Shown here piece after piece: positions 30,231 to 34,501 of a stretch of 34,501 bases of DNA. Positions within the stretch are counted from its first letter, which is position 1; the number at the start of each line of letters is the position of its first letter. Under the pieces are notes generated by a model that was given only the letters and a program-made list of their open reading frames with translations, searched no databases and was not told where the DNA came from. The translations under genes were made by a program, and so were the position numbers. This DNA comes from CAZAQB01 sp964487155 (lineage in GTDB: Bacteria > Pseudomonadota > Gammaproteobacteria > Nitrococcales > Nitrococcaceae), in the NCBI GenBank assembly GCA_964487155.1, contig CAZAQB010000019.1, forward strand, positions 1 through 34,501, read 5' to 3'.

Positions 30231-30280
30231 GGGGCATCCTCCATGGGTCTTCAGGGAAAGGTTCCCGGGGGTCCGGGGTC

Positions 30281-31015
30281 TCACAGCAACTCGGCTTCGG
30301 CCAGCGCCCCGGCCGGGCCCACCAGCAGGGCACCGGCGCCGGGCGTGGGCACGGCCAGCACCAGGGTGTCGCCGAAGCGCAGCCGGTAGCGGCCCTCCCG
30401 GGCCACGGCGGCGCGCACGGCGGGTTGGCGGAAGAACACCTCTTCGGTGACCTGGTACTGGATGACCACCTGGTCGCCGCGGCGCAGGGCAAAGGCGCTG
30501 GCGGTCTGGCCGCCGATGGTCAGCTGCCAGCTGGCGAGCGGCCGCCCGCCCAGCACCGGCGCCGGCGGCGGGGTGCCGGCCGGCGCCGGCGCCGGCAGCG
30601 GCAGCGGCAAAGCCAGCACCCCGCGATAGTGGGCCAGAGCGTCATCCACCATGGGGATGGTCGCCGGCGGGCCCGCCGCGGGCAGCATCAGCACCAGCGC
30701 CAGCACGGCGGCCAGGCCCCAGCCCGCCGCGGCCAGCCAGGCGGGGCGCAGACGCGGCCGGCGCGGCAGGCGCCAGCGCCCGGGCGCCGGCAGCGACTCC
30801 AGGCTGCGGGTCAACCGCGCCGGCACCGGCTCGTCGCCCAGGCCGGCGAGCCGGGCGGCCAGCAGCTGCTGGCGCGCCACGTCGTCCCGGCAGGCGGCGC
30901 AGCCGGCCAAGTGGGCTTCCACGCGCTCGCGCTCCCGCTCCGAGAGCTCGCCGTCCACGTAGCCGGCCAGCTCTGTCTGGATATCCTGGTGCAGCGCGGC
31001 CCAGTCCCGCTTCAT
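30281..31015 (-). CDS. Membrane anti-sigma factor with HxxxCxxC zinc-finger domain
   Basis: The 244-residue product starts MKRDWAALHQDIQTELAGYV. The anti-sigma zinc motif EAHLAGCAAC carries His35, Cys39 and Cys42. A transmembrane helix (about 93-113, AWLAAAGWGLAAVLALVLML) separates the sigma-binding part from a periplasmic domain. That domain includes a Pro/Ala linker and a beta-rich region (LASWQLTIGGQTASAFALRR, RYRLRFGDTLVLAVP). In such proteins the periplasmic part or the zinc site senses a signal and releases the ECF sigma factor. The start overlaps the upstream sigma gene stop in ATGA, as usual for cognate pairs. Confidence 0.88.
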   Translation of the reverse strand: MKRDWAALHQDIQTELAGYVDGELSERERERVEAHLAGCAACRDDVARQQLLAARLAGLGDEPVPARLTRSLESLPAPGRWRLPRRPRLRPAWLAAAGWGLAAVLALVLMLPAAGPPATIPMVDDALAHYRGVLALPLPLPAPAPAGTPPPAPVLGGRPLASWQLTIGGQTASAFALRRGDQVVIQYQVTEEVFFRQPAVRAAVAREGRYRLRFGDTLVLAVPTPGAGALLVGPAGALAEAELL

Positions 31016-31593
31016 GGGCGTCCACCTCCCCGGTCTTCCTGGCGCTCCTCCGCCAGCAGGCGGGCCGCCAGCAGGCGTCGTCCGCGGGACAGCCGGCTCA
31101 TGACCGTACCGGGGGGGATGTCCAGCAGCTCGGCGATCTCCCGGTAGCGCAGGCCCTCCAGATCGCGCAGCGCCAGTACCCGGGCGAACTCCTCCGGCAG
31201 GCTGTCCAGGGCCTGCAGCAGGGCGTCCCGGCTCTGGCGCTGCAGCAGGGTCTCGAAGGGCCCCGGCGCCGCCGCCGGGGTCGCCTCGAACAGGGCATCA
31301 TCCACCGCCAGGATGGGCACCAGCGCCCGGCGCCGGGCCTGCTGCCGGCCCTGCTCGGCGATCACGGTCTGCAGGATGCGCCGCAGCCAGGCGTAGCCCG
31401 CCGCCTCCTCACGCAGTGCCGGAAAGCCACGCCAGCCCCGCAACAGCGTCTCCTGCACCCACTCCTCGGCCTCCTCACGGCTGTCGGCGGCGCGCCGGGC
31501 CGCGCCCAGCAGCCGGCCCAGCAGGGGCTCCACCAGTCGCCGGTAGCGTTCACTGTCACTGGCCAATGGGGGCTCTCTCAGGGGTCCGCGCAT
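31012..31593 (-). CDS. ECF-family (RpoE-like) sigma factor
   Basis: The 193-residue product has region 2 (RYRRLVEPLLGRLLGAARRA, EEWVQETLLRGWRGFPAL, AAGYAWLRRILQTVIAEQ) and region 4 (LDSLPEEFARVLALRDLEGL, RYREIAELLDIPPGTVMSRL, SRGRRLLAARLL). It lacks regions 1 and 3, as ECF factors do. The stop overlaps the anti-sigma start by 4 bases, indicating co-translation. The start is taken as ATG at 31593, giving MRGPLREPPLASDSER; the ribosome-binding site is weak and a TTG near the LASDS segment is an alternative. The regulon presumably includes its own operon and possibly the divergent lipoprotein genes. Confidence 0.92.
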   Translation of the reverse strand: MRGPLREPPLASDSERYRRLVEPLLGRLLGAARRAADSREEAEEWVQETLLRGWRGFPALREEAAGYAWLRRILQTVIAEQGRQQARRRALVPILAVDDALFEATPAAAPGPFETLLQRQSRDALLQALDSLPEEFARVLALRDLEGLRYREIAELLDIPPGTVMSRLSRGRRLLAARLLAEERQEDRGGGRP

Positions 31594-31710
31594 CGAGGGA
31601 CGTGCTATCCGGGCATTCTATTCCCGACAGCAAGCAACCCAGGGGCCGCGGGCGCTGCGCTGACAGCGGGCGGACTGGCAGCCATGCTTCGAGAAGCGGC
31701 CGGCGGATGT

Positions 31711-31735
31711 GAACCGGTTCAGGGTCACGGCGGTC
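31711..31735 (+). promoter_or_regulatory. ECF-type promoter-like sequence before the lipoprotein pair
   Basis: GAAC (31711-31714), 16 bases, then CGGTC (31731-31735) resembles the GAAC-N16/17-(C)GTC layout of many ECF promoters. It lies 33 bases before the start codon of the first lipoprotein gene. On the opposite strand, before the sigma gene, GAAT, 17 bases, then CGTC can be read, but that -10 would be only a few bases from the ATG. This was found by eye only. Confidence 0.3.
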
Positions 31736-31767
31736 GATGACTGCAGAACACCCCATGGGAGGGAGCG

Positions 31768-32799
31768 ATGGACCTTAAACGACGCCGACCCGCAGCAACC
31801 CGAGGCTCGGCGCGGCGGCGCTGCGCACTGCTGGTGCTGGCGGGCCTCGCGGCGCTGGCGGCGGGCTGCACGGGCGGTGACGACGGCCTGTCCGTGGGTG
31901 GCGACCGCGATGACCAGGTGCCCATCAACCGCGGCAACGCCGTGGACGTCGCCCGGCTGGTGGTGGGCCGCGGCATGGCCTCCCTGTCTCTGGTGGACCT
32001 GGTGGGCCAGGGCCTGGTGGAGCCAGTGCTGGACCCGATCCTGGCCGGTCAGTTCGACGGCAACGTACCCCGCTTCGAGTGCGATAACAGCACCGGCGGC
32101 ACTGACGGCACCGTGGCCGTGACCCTGAATGAACAGGGCTTTGACGACGACCTGGTGTCCCAGAACGACACCGCCAGCCTCAGCTACACCAACTGCCGGG
32201 ACCTGCTGCTGGAGCGCACCCTGGACGGCGCGACGCCGGCGGATGCGGCCGTGGTGGCCCGGCTGGACAGACCCGCCGGCGCCACGGTGCCGCCACTTCC
32301 CTGGACCATCGGCGTGGACGTGGAGCTGGACGGGCTCGACCTCACCGACCCGGACGGCGACCGTGCCCGGCTGGGCGGCCTGCTCTCCACCAGCCAGAGT
32401 TCCAACGACGGGCTGCTGATCGTCCGCGAGGCCAACACCATCCGCTTCACCTTCGACGACGGCAGCGTCCTCGACACCCTGCGCAACGTCCAGGCCCGCT
32501 TCGAGGAAGACACCGGCGCGCAGACATTCTCAGCCCGCATGGCGGGGGAGATGTTCAGTACCGGGCTGGACGGCGTGTTCACTGTCGAGACCGTGACCCC
32601 GCTGAGCGGCCCCCTGCGCCAGGTGCCGGATAGGGGGGCTCTGCGGGTTGAGGGGGACGGCGGGACCTCCATGCTGATCAGGGCCGTGCAGGGCGGCACC
32701 TTTGAGGCGGAACTGCTGGTGGACGAGGACGGCGACGGCGCCTTCGACGACCTCCCCGCTCCCATCCCGGTAAGCTGGCGCGAGCTGGACTTCTTCTGA
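31768..32799 (+). CDS. Lipoprotein of unknown family, first of a tandem paralogous pair
   Basis: The 343-residue product has an Arg-rich n-region, a hydrophobic core and lipobox LAAGC (Cys34). It is then probably a beta-rich, acidic envelope protein. Blocks shared with the next gene are VVGRGMASLSLVDLVGQGLV, EPVLDP, the CDN-type motif at Cys105, DTASLSYTNC (Cys143), LSTSQSS and DTLRNVQARFEEDT, plus an Asp-rich loop DEDGDGAFDD from residue 319 followed by PVSWRELDFF at the end. Cys105 and Cys143 are the only Cys pair outside the signal and could form a disulfide. GGGAGG precedes the ATG. I do not recognise the family. It is divergent from the ECF operon. Confidence 0.8.
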   Translation: MDLKRRRPAATRGSARRRCALLVLAGLAALAAGCTGGDDGLSVGGDRDDQVPINRGNAVDVARLVVGRGMASLSLVDLVGQGLVEPVLDPILAGQFDGNVPRFECDNSTGGTDGTVAVTLNEQGFDDDLVSQNDTASLSYTNCRDLLLERTLDGATPADAAVVARLDRPAGATVPPLPWTIGVDVELDGLDLTDPDGDRARLGGLLSTSQSSNDGLLIVREANTIRFTFDDGSVLDTLRNVQARFEEDTGAQTFSARMAGEMFSTGLDGVFTVETVTPLSGPLRQVPDRGALRVEGDGGTSMLIRAVQGGTFEAELLVDEDGDGAFDDLPAPIPVSWRELDFF

Positions 32800-32858
32800 G
32801 CGCCCTGGCCGGCGCTTCGGATAGACTGGCGGGCGCACCAACGGCGGGAGGGCAGCGC

Positions 32859-33890
32859 GTGGCACGGCGGGACTACAACCGGGGCTCCTGGGCGGGACCA
32901 GCAGCCCTCGGCACCACGGCAGCAGCGCTGCTGCTGGCCGCATGCGGCGGCAGCCTGGGCACCGGCGATGGCCCCGGCGGCGGCGGCGCGGCCGATATCC
33001 CCCAGCGCCTGGACCAGACCAACGCCCTGGATACCGCCACCGCGGTGGTGGGGCGCGGCCTGGACGCCACCGCCCTGGTGGACCTGGTGGGGCTGGCGCT
33101 GGTTGAACCCGTGGTGGATCCCGACCAGGCCGGTCAGATGGTGCCCGAGGAAGTGCTGGACTGCGACAACACCCCCGAGGGCACTGTCGCGGTGGTTATC
33201 AACGACCGGGACAACAGCGGTTTCGTCAGCGGCGGCAACGCCACCGAGGATACCGCCAGCCTGCAGTACAACATCTGTCTGGACAGCCGCCTGGGACGCA
33301 TTCTGAGCGGGTCCGCCGACACCACTTCCATCGTCGTCCTGGACCTGCCTGGTGACAAGGATCCCAAGGACCCGGTGCCGCCGCCGCCCTGGTTCGTGGG
33401 CATCGACCTGGATCTCACCGGCGTGAACCTTACCGGCAGCCGCGGCACGTCGCTGCTCGCCGGCACGGTGCAGACCAGCCAGACCACCGAGCAGGGCGAG
33501 GTATTCGACCGCCGGGTGGCGGCGGGGCAGCTCAATTTCGGCGACGCCATCGGCGACGATACCCTGCGGGATCTTCAGGTGGTGCGGGTGGACGACACCC
33601 GCATCGGCGCCGAGACCTATACCCTGACCCTGTCGGGCCGGCTCTCCAGCACCCGGCTCGGGGGCTCCTTCGACTTCGCCACCAGCCCGCCGCTGGAGGG
33701 GCCTATCGGTTCGGCTCCCACCACCGGCAGCCTCACGGTCACCGGCGATGGCGGCTCCCGGCTGGTGATCACCGCCGAGTCCAGCCGCCAGGGGGGCGTG
33801 CGCCTGACCCTGGACGACGAGGGCGACGGCATCGACGCCCAGGACCAGGCGGGGAGCATCCCGACCACCTGGGGGGCGCTGGGTTTCTGA
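32859..33890 (+). CDS. Lipoprotein of unknown family, second of the tandem pair
   Basis: Also 343 residues, starting at GTG (32859) 6 bases after GGGAGGG. The lipobox is LLAAC (Cys29). Blocks matching the neighbour are VVGRGLDATALVDLVGLALV, EPVVDPDQAG, CDN with Cys102, DTASLQYNIC with Cys140, WFVGIDLDLTGVNLTG, TVQTSQTTEQG and DTLRDLQVVRVDDT. The Asp-rich loop DDEGDGIDAQ begins at residue 319, and IPTTWGALGF closes the protein. The Cys spacing (38) and the loop position are identical to the paralogue although the sequences have diverged, so both are probably under selection. The gap between the genes is 59 bases, consistent with one transcript. Confidence 0.8.
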   Translation: MARRDYNRGSWAGPAALGTTAAALLLAACGGSLGTGDGPGGGGAADIPQRLDQTNALDTATAVVGRGLDATALVDLVGLALVEPVVDPDQAGQMVPEEVLDCDNTPEGTVAVVINDRDNSGFVSGGNATEDTASLQYNICLDSRLGRILSGSADTTSIVVLDLPGDKDPKDPVPPPPWFVGIDLDLTGVNLTGSRGTSLLAGTVQTSQTTEQGEVFDRRVAAGQLNFGDAIGDDTLRDLQVVRVDDTRIGAETYTLTLSGRLSSTRLGGSFDFATSPPLEGPIGSAPTTGSLTVTGDGGSRLVITAESSRQGGVRLTLDDEGDGIDAQDQAGSIPTTWGALGF

Positions 33891-33949
33891 GGCCGGCCCG
33901 GTGTCGTTTGCCGCGAGCAACCGAACTATAGCGATGAGGAGAGCAGGAC

Positions 33950-34186
33950 ATGGCGCAGCACAGCAGTGGCGGACAGGGCTTCCCCCTGGGGGCCTACCTG
34001 ATGGACGGCGCCGGGGCATTGCTGGCGGCGCTGGGCCTGGTGGGCATCTTCGCGGATGGCGGGCCTGCCATGATGCTGCCCCAGCCCCTGGGCAGCTGGG
34101 CGTTGCTGGCGCTGGGGCTGGTGCTCATGGGGGCCTCCCTGCCGCGCATCTTCCGCCACGCCCGGGAGCGCTCGGAGCAGCGCTGA
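33950..34186 (+). CDS. Small inner-membrane protein with two predicted helices
   Basis: The 78-residue product has two hydrophobic helices, about 17-35 (LMDGAGALLAALGLVGIFAD) and about 48-64 (GSWALLALGLVLMGASLP). It ends in a basic tail, RIFRHARERSEQR, that is probably cytosolic. GAGGAGAGCAGG lies just before the ATG. It follows the second lipoprotein gene by 59 bases and may be in the same transcript. No known family was recognised. Confidence 0.72.
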   Translation: MAQHSSGGQGFPLGAYLMDGAGALLAALGLVGIFADGGPAMMLPQPLGSWALLALGLVLMGASLPRIFRHARERSEQR

Positions 34187-34223
34187 AGCGGCGGGCTTGC
34201 GTCCGTGGCAGCGGCCTCAGCCC

Positions 34224-34329
34224 AGATGCCGGATGCGGCGCTGCTCGCCTTATCCAGCCTACGCGGGCTTCGCTCCCGCGTTGGACCTCAGCCGCCGTAG
34301 GCCGGATAAGCGAAGCGCATCCGGCATCT
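34224..34329. repeat. REP/BIME-like inverted palindrome pair
   Basis: The left arm (34224-34263) reads AGATGCCGGATGCGGCGCTG, then CTCGCCTTATCCAGCCTACG. The right arm (34296-34329) reads CGTAGGCCGGATAAGCGAAG, then CGCATCCGGCATCT. Each arm is a GCCGGAT...ATCC-GGC-type palindrome closely resembling enterobacterial REP sequences. The pair is inverted around a CGGG-CTTCGCT-CCCG hairpin, the BIME layout. It lies directly after the small membrane protein gene. Confidence 0.85.
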
Positions 34330-34383
34330 TCGGACTGAACAGGGCGTGGCTTCGTCCCTGCGCCCGTCAAGCCCCCTCTCCTA

Positions 34384-34418
34384 CTCAGTCCTCAGCCCTC
34401 AGGCCTCAGTCCCCAGTC
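34384..34418. repeat. Five in-phase heptamer repeats (CTCAGTC type)
   Basis: CTCAGTC, CTCAGCC, CTCAGGC, CTCAGTC, CCCAGTC follow each other without spacers. The surrounding 34330-34440 bases are pyrimidine-rich and show no gene. Confidence 0.75.
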
Positions 34419-34439
34419 CTTTTCACTGCGTCCTGCTCC

Positions 34440-34501
34440 CAGCGTCCTTAGCCCGAAGATTTCATGAATTTGTGCTGATATCGCGTAGGATATTGGTTTC
34501 A
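34440..34501. other. AT-rich right end of the window
   Basis: The last 60 bases (for example GATTTCATGAATTTGTGCTG and GATATCGCGTAGGATATTGG) have clearly lower GC than the rest. This could be a promoter region or the edge of a mobile element; the sequence stops before this can be decided. Confidence 0.35.

Overview
The window is GC-rich (roughly 70% by eye) chromosomal DNA. Its gene content (homodimeric AceE, HemF, MaeB, ManB/CpsG-type phosphomannomutase, GreB-family factor) and REP-like intergenic palindromes suggest an aerobic or facultative gammaproteobacterium, possibly Ectothiorhodospiraceae/Chromatiales-like. The family-level placement is inference only. No rRNA, tRNA or CRISPR array was seen.

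Layout. (1) 1-1590, minus strand: galE followed by a truncated manB-type phosphomannomutase (sugar-nucleotide supply). (2) 1737-9618, plus strand: hemF, then the pyruvate dehydrogenase genes aceE, aceF and lpd. A 169-bp palindromic MITE-like element sits in the aceE-aceF gap and supplies the aceE stop codon. The first lipoyl domains of aceF and lpd are almost identical at DNA level. (3) 9863-20016, plus strand: a KAS III-like enzyme lacking two of the three usual catalytic residues, the giant NAD-glutamate dehydrogenase, a YbfF-like esterase, malic enzyme maeB and ferrochelatase hemH. The pairs gdh/esterase and maeB/hemH overlap by 4 bases. (4) 20027-22785: an intergenic-repeat-rich stretch with a 100-N assembly gap, cfa and a tautomerase-like gene on the minus strand. 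(5) 22880-25784: a cold-shock/DUF1294 membrane protein, a degraded group II intron abutting a decayed branched-chain amino acid ABC ATPase, and a two-CBS-domain protein. (6) 25998-29404: accessory small genes (membrane-anchored coiled-coil protein, solo DUF433 protein, two-repeat secreted protein, MliC-type lipoprotein) and a greB-family gene. (7) 29721-34186: an ECF sigma / anti-sigma / cytochrome P460 operon on the minus strand, divergent from two tandem, paralogous, unrecognised lipoproteins and a small membrane protein. (8) The last 300 bases hold a REP/BIME-like palindrome pair and a heptamer tandem repeat.

The core genes connect glycolytic carbon to acetyl-CoA (PDH), glutamate and malate to 2-oxoglutarate and pyruvate (GDH, MaeB), and the end of heme synthesis (HemF, HemH). 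The best candidate for an undescribed system is region 7. Two 343-residue envelope lipoproteins share the same cysteine spacing and a C-terminal Asp-rich loop at the same residue number, and lie head-to-head with an ECF/anti-sigma/P460 module. An ECF-type promoter-like sequence precedes the first lipoprotein gene. All functional links there are inference.
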